Shown here in pieces: positions 46,464 to 55,478 of a DNA stretch of 64,000 nt (positions within the stretch are counted from its first letter, which is position 1; each line of letters begins with the position of its first letter). The stretch spans positions 24,690 through 88,689 of the forward strand of contig JADJUV010000009.1 of the NCBI GenBank assembly GCA_016716885.1, written 5' to 3'. A program made the position numbers and the translations under genes. Source of the DNA: Candidatus Trichofilum aggregatum (lineage in GTDB: Bacteria > Chloroflexota > Anaerolineae > Promineifilales > Promineifilaceae). The notes under the pieces were generated by a model. That model did not search any database and was not told where the DNA came from. It saw nothing but the letters and a program-made list of their open reading frames with translations.

Positions 46464-47396
46464 ATGCCCATTCGTTTTCGTAAATCCATCAAAATTTTGC
46501 CCGGCGTCCGCCTCAACCTGAGTAAATCCGGCATTAGTGTGACGCTGGGCGGTAAGCTGTTCTCGCTCAATCTGGGCAAGACAGGCACGTATGCCAATGT
46601 GGATTTGCCCGGTAGTGGGCTAGTCTATCGCACCCGGTTGGGTGGAAAAAAGGGCAAAACGAAAACGGGTGAGGATGTCACAATTGCCCTCAATGAAGAT
46701 GGCACTTTGCAATTGCTGGATGAGGATGAGAAATCATTGAGCGCCGCGGCCGCGGCCGCGTACCGTAAAGCCAACAAAAAAGAGATTATCACCTGGCTAG
46801 AAGAAAGTTGCGGCCGCGTCAACAACCACACCCTGGCCCTCATCCATTTTCACCGGGCCACTCCCGCCCCCAACAGTGGCAATCCGCCTCTTGATGACCC
46901 ACAAACAACCCTGGCTAAGCGTATTGAAGCCATTACCTGGCCCCGCGAAACCAATGTTTCTTTTGATATAGAAGCGGACACCATCCTCTTGGATGTGGAT
47001 TTGCCCGAAATTGAAGATATGCCCGACATGCAGGCTGTGGTCAACAAAACCGATCTACGTCTGGTGTGGAAAGATCGCTCCCTCAGCCAGCGGCGCAAAG
47101 AGTACCAGACTCACGTCCATGCCGTCGCTTTTCGCTTGTTGGGTGAACTATTTGCCGCCCTGCCCAACGTCAACACCATCGTTTTATCTGCCTACTCCCA
47201 ACGGGCAGATCCCCGCACCGGCCAAATTGGCGACGACTATTTGCTGAGTGTCCGGGTCAGCCGCGAACAATGGCAACAGATTAACTTCGCCAACCTGGAA
47301 GCGGTGGATGTGGTGGCCTGTTTTGACCTATTTGCGGTGCGGCGCAAAATGAACCAGCGGGGTGACATGTCCCCGATTGAACCGTTTGCCCGTTGA
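46464..47396 (+). CDS. DUF4236 domain protein
   Basis: The 310 residues start MPIRFRKSIKILPGVRLNLS, SGISVTLGG and NLGKTGTYANVDLPGSGL, the DUF4236 signature (function unknown). A low-complexity link encoded by three GCGGCCGC-like words gives an Ala run at about 95. The C-terminal 190 residues, including FDIEADTILLDVDLPEIEDM and RRKEYQTHVHAVAFRLLGEL, look like a separate folded domain. The stop overlaps an alternative upstream start of the next gene, so they are probably co-transcribed. Confidence 0.85.
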   Translation: MPIRFRKSIKILPGVRLNLSKSGISVTLGGKLFSLNLGKTGTYANVDLPGSGLVYRTRLGGKKGKTKTGEDVTIALNEDGTLQLLDEDEKSLSAAAAAAYRKANKKEIITWLEESCGRVNNHTLALIHFHRATPAPNSGNPPLDDPQTTLAKRIEAITWPRETNVSFDIEADTILLDVDLPEIEDMPDMQAVVNKTDLRLVWKDRSLSQRRKEYQTHVHAVAFRLLGELFAALPNVNTIVLSAYSQRADPRTGQIGDDYLLSVRVSREQWQQINFANLEAVDVVACFDLFAVRRKMNQRGDMSPIEPFAR

Positions 47397-47434
47397 ATGA
47401 CCCAATCGTCCGGCAAAGTAATCAGGAGTTAACC

Positions 47435-50400
47435 ATGATCTATCCGTCTTATCTCTGGGAATTCCACGTTTCGCGCTGGGCGCGGGATCATTATGCGTTT
47501 GACCAGGCCCTGTTTGCCTTTAATGGCAACGTGATTTTGGGCGACCTCGCGGCCGCACGCCAATTCGCCCAACAAATCAATGATAAAAAGGACCTGGCCC
47601 AGTTCCCGGAACAAGCCATCAAGGCTGGACAGATCAACGCCCTGGGCCTGCTGGATGAATTGCTCCATGCCCTCATGGCCCAATACCGGCAAGAGGTCAA
47701 ACCAGAGGTGATGACCGAGGCGATGGCCTGGTTGGAAGAACAATATGGCGCGGCCGCGCTCGAATCCACCCTGCTCACCTTCCTGGACCAATTCCCCCCC
47801 CTGGCCGTCTACCGGGGTGAGATCAGCCGGGAAGATTACCTGGCCGGAGAAAGCGACGGCCTCAGCCACCGCCATATCGCCCTGGAAGAGATGGTCTTCC
47901 TCTGGCTGACCAACATGAATCCGGCCTCGGCCCCCTTGAGCGAACTTTTTGACGATACCGACCTCGCGAAGAACACCAGCTACCGGGAAATGATCGGCTC
48001 GTTGGAAGCGTTTTTTGAGGAGCAACCCCCTTTGGCGCAGAAAAATTGCCCCTGTTCAAACTGTTGCGCCAACCGGTCCTGTCTACCCCGGACTCACTGA
48101 CGGCGCAATTGGAATATGTACGCGGCCGCTGGATTACCCTGCTCGGTAAATATCGTGTGCGCCTGCTCCGAGGATTGGATGCCGTCACGGAAGAGGAGAC
48201 CATGCGTGGCTGGGGTGGCCCTGGCCCGGCTCAAGTCATTGAGTTCAATGCCCCCTGGATGGCGGGCGGCGCGGGATCAAGCGGACAAACGGCTTCGGCC
48301 TATACGCTAGGTGAGGAGCCGGAGCAGTTCAGCCCCGACCTGGATTGGATGCCCAATGTCATCCTCATGGCGAAAAACGCCTACGTCTGGCTGGATCAAC
48401 TCAGCAAAAAATATGGCCGCACCCTGTCTCGATTAGATCAAGTGCCGGATGAAGAGCTGGATTTTCTCCAGCGGGCCGGTTTCACAGGCTTGTGGCTCAT
48501 TGGGGTGTGGGAGCGCAGTGTCGCCTCAGAACGGATCAAACATTTGTGTGGCAACCCGGATGCAGTGGCCTCGGCCTATTCGCTTAAGGGGTATGACATC
48601 GCGGCCGCGCTCGGGGGTTATCCCGCCTATCAAACCCTGCGTGAACGACTGGGCCAACGGGGTATCCGTTTCGCCTGCGACATGGTTCCCAACCATTTTG
48701 GCCTGGACTCTGACTGGGTGGTCAACCATCCCCAATGGTTCCTCAGCCTGCCCTATTCTCCTTACCCCAATTACACCTTCAATGGCGTCAACCTGTCGCC
48801 CAATGACCGGGTAGGGGTTTACCTGGAAGACCATTATTACGACCGCACCGATGCCGCTGTGGTTTTTAAACGGGTAGACCAATGGACAGGTGAGGCTCGT
48901 TATATTTACCACGGCAACGACGGCACCAGCTTTCCCTGGAACGACACCGCCCAAATTGATTACCTCAACCCCGAAGCCCGCGAAGCCATCATCCAGACCA
49001 TTTTGCATGTGGCCCGGCTCTTCCCCATCATCCGCTTCGACGCCGCCATGACCCTGGCTAAACGGCACATCCAACGGCTTTGGTATCCCGAACCGGGTCA
49101 GGGAGGCGCTATTCCCTCCCGCTCCGAATATGGGCTGACCAAGGAGCAGTTTGACCAGACCATCCCTGAGGAATTTTGGCGCGAGGTGGTAGACCGGGTG
49201 GCCCAGGAAGTGCCCGATACGCTCCTGTTGGCCGAGGCGTTCTGGATGATGGAAGGGTATTTTGTCCGCACGCTGGGGATGCACCGGGTTTACAATTCCG
49301 CCTTTATGAACATGATGCGGGATGAGAAGAACAATGAGTACCGGCTGGTGATGAAGAACACCCTGGAATTCAACCCAGAGATTCTTAAACGTTATGTCAA
49401 TTTTATGAATAACCCGGACGAGAAGACGGCGATTGAACAGTTTGGTGGCGGGGACAAATATTTCGGCATTTGTACGGTGATGATCACCCTGCCGGGTCTG
49501 CCGATGTTTGGTCATGGGCAGTTGGAAGGGTTTACGGAAAAGTATGGCATGGAGTACAAGCGGGCTTATTATGATGAACAGCCCAACTGGTATCTCCTGC
49601 AACGGCATGAAAAAGAGATTTACCCCCTGCTTCATCGCCGACGCATGTTTGCTGAGGTCGATAATTTCCTGCTCTACGACTTTTTTGAGGGGGCTGGCAG
49701 TGTCAATGAGAATGTGTTTGCTTACTCTAATGGGTATGGCAAACAGCGAAGTCTGGTGCTCTATCACAATATGTGGGGAACAACCCGCGGCCGCGTCCAC
49801 CGTTCCGCCGCTTATTCCATCAAAACTGGCCCCGAGGAAGATGACCGCATCCTGGTGCAACGCACGCTGGGCGAAGGGCTGAATCTGCCCGATGATCCAG
49901 AGATTTTTGTCGTCTTCCGAGATTACGTCACGGGTCTGGAACATCTCCAGAATTGTCAATCCCTGGCCCAAAAAGGGCTGGAAATTGAACTAGGGGCCTA
50001 TCGTTGCCACGTTTTCCTGGACTTCCAGGAAGTGAGTGGCCCTGGCTACGCCGAACTGGCCTGGTCGCTGGGTGGCAAAGGCGTGCCCAGTGTCGAACTG
50101 GCCCTGCGCGAACGGCATCTCCAACCCATTCATATCCCGTTTCGTGCCCTCGTCAATGCGGATACCTTCCGTCTCTTACACGAGGCCACGCCTGAAAACC
50201 GGGCCGAACGTCTAGATGAGATCATGCCCCGCTTGACGACCTTGTTGGAGGCGGTGCGGGTTTATGCCGAGGTGACAGATGAGACCGCGGCCGCGCCCAC
50301 CATCCGCACCGATCTGGAAGCCATTTATCAGATGAGTGACCAGTCTGAAGTTTCAAGTCTCAAGTCTCAAGTCTCAAGTCTCCCGGATTCTCAGTCTCCT

Positions 50401-51036
50401 GAAGCGACAGACAGTGAGCAGTTACCAGTAACCAGTGACGAGTCTGAAGTTTCAAGTCTCAAGTCTGAAGTTTCAAGTCTCAAGTCTCCAGTCTCTCAGT
50501 CTCCCGGTCTCCCAGTCTCCCCATCTCCCTCTCTCCCCTTCCCCCAAACCCCGGATACCTGGGGCACACTTCTGGGCTGGGTGTTTGTGCGCCGGTTGGG
50601 TGAGGTGGTAGGAGCAGAGGCCGCGGCCGCGCACAGTCGCACCCTGTTGGATGAATGGCTACTCAGCAAATTGGTCGGTGAGGCATTACAAGGGATGGGG
50701 CTAGACAGCGGCGCGGCCGCGCACATCAACCTGCGTATCAAATGGCTGACCACCTGGCAAAACTGGTATGACACGGCCAAACCCGGCTTCTGGCACGATC
50801 TGCTCCAAGACGCCGACATCCGCGCCTATCTGCAAATCAACCGCTACAACGACATCTTCTGGTACAACGGGGAGTCAATGAATTCACTGCTGTGGTGGTT
50901 GGAATGTGTGGCCCAATTGGCCGGGGCCGATGTGGTGGATATGATGACGGAATTACGGGCGGCCGCGGCCGCGTCAGGGTATCAAGTGGAGAAACTGGTT
51001 GCGGTTAAGGAGCCAGGAGACCGGTTGGTAAGTTGA
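47435..51036 (+). CDS. large GH13 alpha-amylase-family protein, interrupted by a one-base frameshift
   Basis: Read in one frame it begins MIYPSYLWEFHVSRWARDHY (ATG 47435, AGGAG upstream) and stops at 48100. The rest is in another frame from about 48046. The join is at an A5 run (48041-48045); one more A gives a 1200-residue protein. The GH13 barrel shows CDMVPNH, RFDAAM (nucleophile), LLLAEAFW (acid/base) and, where NHD is usual, NNPDEKTA. The N-terminal 200 residues are family-specific. A low-complexity insert lies at about 970-1035 (50341-50535). Substrate is probably a glucan. It sits at the end of the parA/DUF4236 group and overlaps the convergent rhomboid gene by 32 bases. Confidence 0.82.
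50341..50535 (+). repeat. TCAAGTC/CAGTCTC simple-repeat expansion inside the GH13 gene
   Basis: Words TTTCAAGTC, TCAAGTC and CAGTCTCCC are iterated over about 195 bp and translate to Ser-rich VSSLKS and SPSPSL stretches. The same words fill non-coding gaps (8795-8825, 17886-17912, 52909-52933), so spacer DNA appears to have expanded in frame in an interdomain linker. Confidence 0.75.
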
Positions 51037-51601
51037 GATTGAGCAGGTACGCGGCCGCGATGCCGCCCAAAAAGCCAAACAAATGGCTCACATTAGAGGT
51101 ACCGGCCCGCCAGGGAAAAATCTCCCGAAACAAGCCCCGGTAAAATACCCCGACAAATCCGGCCACCAAGAGCGTCAGTGGAGTCATATCAAAATAAAGC
51201 TGGGCCAACGTAAATCCAAAATAGCCTAAAATGACCCCACTGGCGCCCAAATGTTTGCCTTTCGAGCCAAATAGCCACGTCCCCAACCCATCAATAACAA
51301 TAATCACCACCGTTAACAGCCAAAACACCTGGAAATGGTTGAATAACAACAAGCCAGCCAATACCACCAGCGGCACCGTATTGGCTCGCAAATGAGCGGT
51401 ATCCGAATGCACCAACGGCGAAAACAAAATCCGCGTGATGCCAAACGATGAGCGAGGAATGATACTAAATGAGTCACGCATCTTGCCGCCAAAAATCAGC
51501 GCATCCACAAACTTCACCCCCCATAACAGAATCACCATTCCCGCCAGAATTTGCCCTACAACCTCGACATTAAGTGAATTGGCCGCCGTGGTTCCGTCCA
51601 T
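51005..51601 (-). CDS. rhomboid-family intramembrane protease
   Basis: This 198-residue protein has about six helices. The catalytic serine motif KHLGASGVILGYFGF is near residue 120 and the histidine in SNVSHLFGFLGG near 172. The loop HSDTAHLRANT is the L1-like HxxxH(L)xxN region. Rhomboids cut transmembrane substrates. I use the ATG at 51601, preceded by GGGGA; the longer frame to 51742 runs into the CoA-transferase gene and is unlikely. The 3' end overlaps the GH13 gene by 32 bases. Confidence 0.88.
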   Translation of the reverse strand: MDGTTAANSLNVEVVGQILAGMVILLWGVKFVDALIFGGKMRDSFSIIPRSSFGITRILFSPLVHSDTAHLRANTVPLVVLAGLLLFNHFQVFWLLTVVIIVIDGLGTWLFGSKGKHLGASGVILGYFGFTLAQLYFDMTPLTLLVAGFVGVFYRGLFREIFPWRAGTSNVSHLFGFLGGIAAAYLLNLNLPTGLLAP

Positions 51602-51695
51602 TATCTTCCCCTTCTGCCTACAGAAAATAGTTCTGCTATGAATTACACGAAGCACGAACGAAAAAAATGCAAAGAAGGGGTTTTCGTGAGACTCA

Positions 51696-52892
51696 TCAAA
51701 CAACCCCATCCCTCTGCAATTGGGCCACCTTGGCCTCATCATAACCCAATAATTCCCGCAAAATCTCCGCCGTATGCTGGCCCAACAGAGGAGGTGGATA
51801 ACGCACGTTCGCGGGATTGGTAGGTATTTTCATGGGTGAGGCGACCAAAGGCAAGGAGCCAATGGTAGGGTGTGTAACTTGTGTCACCATTTCCCGGGCC
51901 TGCACCTGGGGATCAGCAAATACCTGGGCCACATCGTTAATCGGCCCGCTAGGAATGCCAATCTCATCACACAAGGTCATCCATTCCGCCTTATCACGTG
52001 TGACAAACAGCTCATTCAACATCGCCACCACCTGCACCCTGTTTTTTATGCGGGCCGAATTGGTAGCAAAACGTTCATCGCTTACCCATTCTGACTGGTC
52101 AATAGCCTGGCAAAATTTGCGCCATTGCCCATCATTGCCACAAGCAAAGGCGAAATACCCATCCCGCGCCTTAAACTCCTGGTAAGGCACAATATTGGGG
52201 TGGCCGTTACCGTACCGCTGTGGCAGTTCACCCGAAACCAGATAGTTACTAGCGGCATAGGAAAGCAAAGCCACCTGGGTATCCAGTAAAGCCATATCAA
52301 TCCGTTGCCCCTGACCAGTGCGCTCACGAGCAAACAGGGCGGCCAGGATGTCGTTGCTGGCAAACATACCGGTGGTCAGGTCCGTAATAGCTACTCCGGC
52401 ACGGGTAGGTTCGCCCTCCGCCGGGCCGGTCAGGCTCATAAAACCACCCCGCGCCTGGGCCATAAAATCGTAGCCAGCCCGGTCAGCATCAGGGCCAGTC
52501 GTGCCGTAGCCCGTGATGGTAGCATAAATCAACCCAGGCCGGAGTTCCTGCAAGGTGTCATAGGTGAGACCCCAGCGAGCCAATGTGCCCGTGCGGAAAT
52601 TTTCTACCAGCACATCACCCTGCCGGATCATCTCCCGCAAAATGGCCTGTCCTTCGGGGGCTTTCAGGTTGAGGGTGAGGCTACGTTTGTTGCGGTTGGC
52701 ACTGAGAAAGTAGGCGGCTTCACCGTGGGTATAGGGTGGCCCCCAGCGGCGGGTGTCATCACCGCCATCGGGGTTTTCAATTTTGATAACATCGGCGCCT
52801 AGATCACCCAACATCATGGTGCAGAAAGGGCCAGCCAGGACACGGGTCAGGTCTATGATGCGGATGTCGGAGAGGAGAGGTGGGTTGGGCAT
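51696..52892 (-). CDS. family III CoA transferase (CaiB/BaiF type)
   Basis: The 398 residues start PLLSDIRIIDLTRVLAGPFC and show GADVIKIE, FLSANRNKRSLTLNLK, LVENFRTG, and YDFMAQARGG with the catalytic aspartate, then GVAITDLTTG and RIDMALLD. The family moves CoA between carboxylic acids by a glutamyl/aspartyl anhydride mechanism. Substrates are not predictable (succinate, formate and others). ATG at 52892 has AGGA upstream. The gene diverges from the reductase at 53004, with a GAGACT repeat between them. Confidence 0.92.
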   Translation of the reverse strand: MPNPPLLSDIRIIDLTRVLAGPFCTMMLGDLGADVIKIENPDGGDDTRRWGPPYTHGEAAYFLSANRNKRSLTLNLKAPEGQAILREMIRQGDVLVENFRTGTLARWGLTYDTLQELRPGLIYATITGYGTTGPDADRAGYDFMAQARGGFMSLTGPAEGEPTRAGVAITDLTTGMFASNDILAALFARERTGQGQRIDMALLDTQVALLSYAASNYLVSGELPQRYGNGHPNIVPYQEFKARDGYFAFACGNDGQWRKFCQAIDQSEWVSDERFATNSARIKNRVQVVAMLNELFVTRDKAEWMTLCDEIGIPSGPINDVAQVFADPQVQAREMVTQVTHPTIGSLPLVASPMKIPTNPANVRYPPPLLGQHTAEILRELLGYDEAKVAQLQRDGVV

Positions 52893-53003
52893 GGGGGATC
52901 CTGGGAGATTGAGAGACTGAGAGACTGAGAGACTCGAAACTGTTACCACCAATTGTCAACGGTCAATTGCCAATTGTCAATTTATAGGGGTATGATCGGG
53001 CGT

Positions 53004-54200
53004 ATGACGAACCAAACATATGATGTGGCGGTGGTGGGAGCAGGGCCGGGCGGGTCCGCGGCCGCGACCTATCTCTCTCTTGCCGGTCTCAAAACCGTTT
53101 TACTGGACAAAGCCGAATTCCCGCGTGACAAAACCTGCGGCGACGGCCTCAGCCCCCGCGCCCTGGCGGTGCTAAAGGATATGGGGCTGTTAACCAATAT
53201 TGAGCAGGTTGGCTACCGCATCACCCACATGGGACTATCTGCGCCGAGCGGCGATGCCTTTAGCGAACCTATTCCTCAGCTTAAAGAAGCCCCCGCTTAT
53301 GCCACCATCGTGCCCCGCCTCACCCTGGATAACATCATTCGTGAGCAGGCGGAAAAGAGCGGCGCGGAGTTTCGCCGGGCACAGGTGAAGGCAGTGGCGC
53401 GGGACAATGGCCATGTCACTATCCGTACCAACAGCGATGCTGTTCAGGCCAAAATGGTGATTATTGCCACCGGAGCCAGCACGGCCTTGTTGGAGCAGAC
53501 GGGGATTCTCCAGGACTACCCTCCACCAGCAGTCGCGGCCAGAGCCTATTTTGAGGACATGGCCCCCATTCCCCCAACCATTCAGTTTTATTTTGAAGGG
53601 ATTCCCTTACCGGGATATGGCTGGATTTTTCCCCTGTCGGCAACCTCGGCCAATGTGGGGGCGGGGATTTTACGTCAGCAGAAAAAGAAGAAGGGACTTT
53701 CACCACGGACGGTGATGGAGCAGTTTATGGTGTCGCGGCCGCTGCAACCCCTCATGCAAAACGCCCGCCAGATTGGCCCCATCAAAGGTTATCCCCTACG
53801 TATGGATTTCCCCACTGCGCCCACCTTTGGCGAGCGCATCTTGTTGGTAGGCGAGTCAGCCGGTCTGGTCAACCCCATCACCGGCGAAGGCATTGATTAC
53901 GCCCTGGAGTCCGGCCAGATGGCCGCCCGCCATTTACTGGAAATGTTTGCCCGCGCTGATTTTTCGCCCGCCCAACACCAACGTTACGATCAAAAATTGC
54001 GGGATCATTTCCAGAAGCTGTTCGTCTTTAGTGCCCGTGCCCGCGAACTGTTCCTCAACCGCCCCATGCTGAACTGGTTATCGAAACCATCCGGCCCACA
54101 AGTAAGATTGCGCCGCTTGATCATCAATATTGCCATTGGCAATCAGGAAACGATTGAGAATTTCTCCTGGTGGCAGGTGCTTAAATTGTTATGGGGTTAG
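53004..54200 (+). CDS. geranylgeranyl reductase family flavoprotein
   Basis: The 398 residues start TYDVAVVGAGPGGSAAATYL (FAD Rossmann motif). The family signatures are FPRDKTCGDGLSPRA, PGYGWIFPLSATSANVGAG, and LLVGESAGLVNPITGEGIDYALESG. These enzymes reduce polyprenyl chains of chlorophyll, menaquinone or lipid substrates. With no photosynthesis genes here, menaquinone or lipid saturation is more likely; this is inferred. The start could also be the ATG at 52992; neither has a perfect ribosome site. Confidence 0.9.
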   Translation: MTNQTYDVAVVGAGPGGSAAATYLSLAGLKTVLLDKAEFPRDKTCGDGLSPRALAVLKDMGLLTNIEQVGYRITHMGLSAPSGDAFSEPIPQLKEAPAYATIVPRLTLDNIIREQAEKSGAEFRRAQVKAVARDNGHVTIRTNSDAVQAKMVIIATGASTALLEQTGILQDYPPPAVAARAYFEDMAPIPPTIQFYFEGIPLPGYGWIFPLSATSANVGAGILRQQKKKKGLSPRTVMEQFMVSRPLQPLMQNARQIGPIKGYPLRMDFPTAPTFGERILLVGESAGLVNPITGEGIDYALESGQMAARHLLEMFARADFSPAQHQRYDQKLRDHFQKLFVFSARARELFLNRPMLNWLSKPSGPQVRLRRLIINIAIGNQETIENFSWWQVLKLLWG

Positions 54201-54228
54201 AACGAGAAAAGTTTCGGGTGAAGTAATC

Positions 54229-54291
54229 AGTGCCTGGCACGGGGCGGCAGATTGAGCCATAACCCAATTTAGCTGCCCCATGCCAGGCACT
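54229..54291. terminator. long hairpin after the reductase gene
   Basis: AGTGCCTGGCA and TGCCAGGCACT close a stem that continues with GGGGC/GCCCC around a 22-nt loop. There is no strong T-tract, so a weak terminator or structural repeat. Confidence 0.55.
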
Positions 54292-54306
54292 CCATAAAAC
54301 AGTTTA

Positions 54307-54484
54307 GGCATGGTTCAAAAACGGTCTATTCACATTTACAAATTCGCCACCACATTGTCATTCCGAGGTCCCCCGAGGAATCTTTTATCGTGCTAGTCGA
54401 AAGATTCCTCGCTCCGAAGACTTCGCTCGGAATGACAGGTTAAGTTTACTTGTAATGGACAGCGTGCGCTGTCTGAACCATGCC
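54307..54484. mobile_element. MITE-like element, GGCATGGTTCA family, copy 2, with 8-bp target duplication
   Basis: Perfect 11-bp inverted ends GGCATGGTTCA and TGAACCATGCC are flanked by ACAGTTTA on both sides (54299-54306, 54485-54492). The 178-bp core has the CATTCCGAG/CTCGGAATG fold. It has no coding capacity. Its left part matches 35278-35370. Confidence 0.85.
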
Positions 54485-54492
54485 ACAGTTTA

Positions 54493-54696
54493 TCATTTGA
54501 CCCATTCTTCGCCTTCAACTTTCCAAGACATAATTTCACCTGAGGTGGGAGGTGGCGATTTGAAGGCATCCAGGAAACGAAGCAAGCGGGGCCATTGTTT
54601 CGTCTGACTAGAATCAGGTAGGGCATAAATTTTGGGAGAAGAAGCAGGCGTGGGTTGGGGCTTGACAGGTTTGTGAGGGGTCATGGTGTGCGTCAT
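54493..54696 (-). CDS. possible small protein, unknown
   Basis: The frame encodes 67 residues, Pro/Ser/Thr-rich at the start and ending SGEIMSWKVEGEEWVK. No family or ribosome site is recognised. It ends one base beyond the MITE duplication, so the element landed at its stop. It is kept because the gap is otherwise empty; it could be chance. Confidence 0.35.
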   Translation of the reverse strand: MTHTMTPHKPVKPQPTPASSPKIYALPDSSQTKQWPRLLRFLDAFKSPPPTSGEIMSWKVEGEEWVK

Positions 54697-54820
54697 CCGT
54701 ATTCTTGGGGTCTTTATGGTGGCAATTCGGTGTCAATTTAAGCACTTTCCAGGGCACTTGTCAAGAGGTATACTTGGGTTGTCCCAGAGCAGAAGTTACA
54801 GTCACTAAAAGATTTAGGCC

Positions 54821-55399
54821 ATGAATTTTATTGTTGCCCGTATTAACCATACGCCAGAATGTGCCCAATACCATCTGTTTGATCATCGTCAGGTGTTGGT
54901 CCTGGTGGCCGATTATGGTTCCCCCTGGGTTCCCGCTCATCAGTTACGGCTGGCGCGCCCCGATGGCAAATCGGTGGCTTCACTGACCTTGCCCCGCCAG
55001 ATGCTGGCCCGGTTGCGCCGCCAAACCCCCAATCTCGCCAGTTATGCCCTGGTAATTGAAAATGCGGTATACGCGGTCATCAACAAACTCCAACCCTCAG
55101 TCGCCAACCAGAGCGACACCCCTTATTTCATTATTGAGGTGGAAAGCCAGAAATGGCTGGCTCTTGATGAACCAGAACAACGAGGCCGTTTTGCGTTGTA
55201 TAGTGCGGTGCCACCCCGGTTGGCCTTCACCCCCTTGCGGCAACTCCCCTTGCCGGCCAACATTGGCCTCATTACCCCCATCACCAGCGAAGACTCCCCC
55301 TTTGCCTTCACCATCACCCTGGAACCAGGCCGTTTACGCCACATGAACCTCATACTCCTTTCCCTTATCTTCCTGATAGATGGGCCGGGACAGGGTTGA
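54821..55399 (+). CDS. unknown protein with C-terminal hydrophobic segment
   Basis: I do not recognise this 192-residue protein. It is beta-rich (MNFIVARINHTPECAQYHLF, VLVLVADYGSPWVPAHQLRL), has no signal peptide, and ends with a hydrophobic helix (MNLILLSLIFLID) that may anchor it as a tail. A clear terminator follows 20 bases after the stop, supporting it as a real single-gene unit. Function cannot be suggested. Confidence 0.7.
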   Translation: MNFIVARINHTPECAQYHLFDHRQVLVLVADYGSPWVPAHQLRLARPDGKSVASLTLPRQMLARLRRQTPNLASYALVIENAVYAVINKLQPSVANQSDTPYFIIEVESQKWLALDEPEQRGRFALYSAVPPRLAFTPLRQLPLPANIGLITPITSEDSPFAFTITLEPGRLRHMNLILLSLIFLIDGPGQG

Positions 55400-55419
55400 G
55401 GGTTGGTACTACCCAAACA

Positions 55420-55455
55420 AAAAACCGCCAGACTGATGAAGCTCTGGCGGTTTTT
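55420..55455. terminator. bidirectional rho-independent terminator
   Basis: AAAAACCGCCAGA (55420-55432) pairs with TCTGGCGGTTTTT (55443-55455). It sits between the 54821 gene and the convergent aldehyde ferredoxin oxidoreductase gene. Confidence 0.92.
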
Positions 55456-55478
55456 TATTGATGGAGCGAAAAACGTGA

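Noticed and set aside
48038..48047. Programmed -1 frameshifting in the GH13 gene
   Set aside because: CAG AAA AAT has an A5 run but not a canonical X XXY YYZ site; a missing A is simpler and matches the other breaks.
50341..50535. CRISPR-like or phase-variation tract outside coding DNA
   Set aside because: It is inside one open GH13 frame and made of mixed short words, not a regular repeat-spacer pattern.
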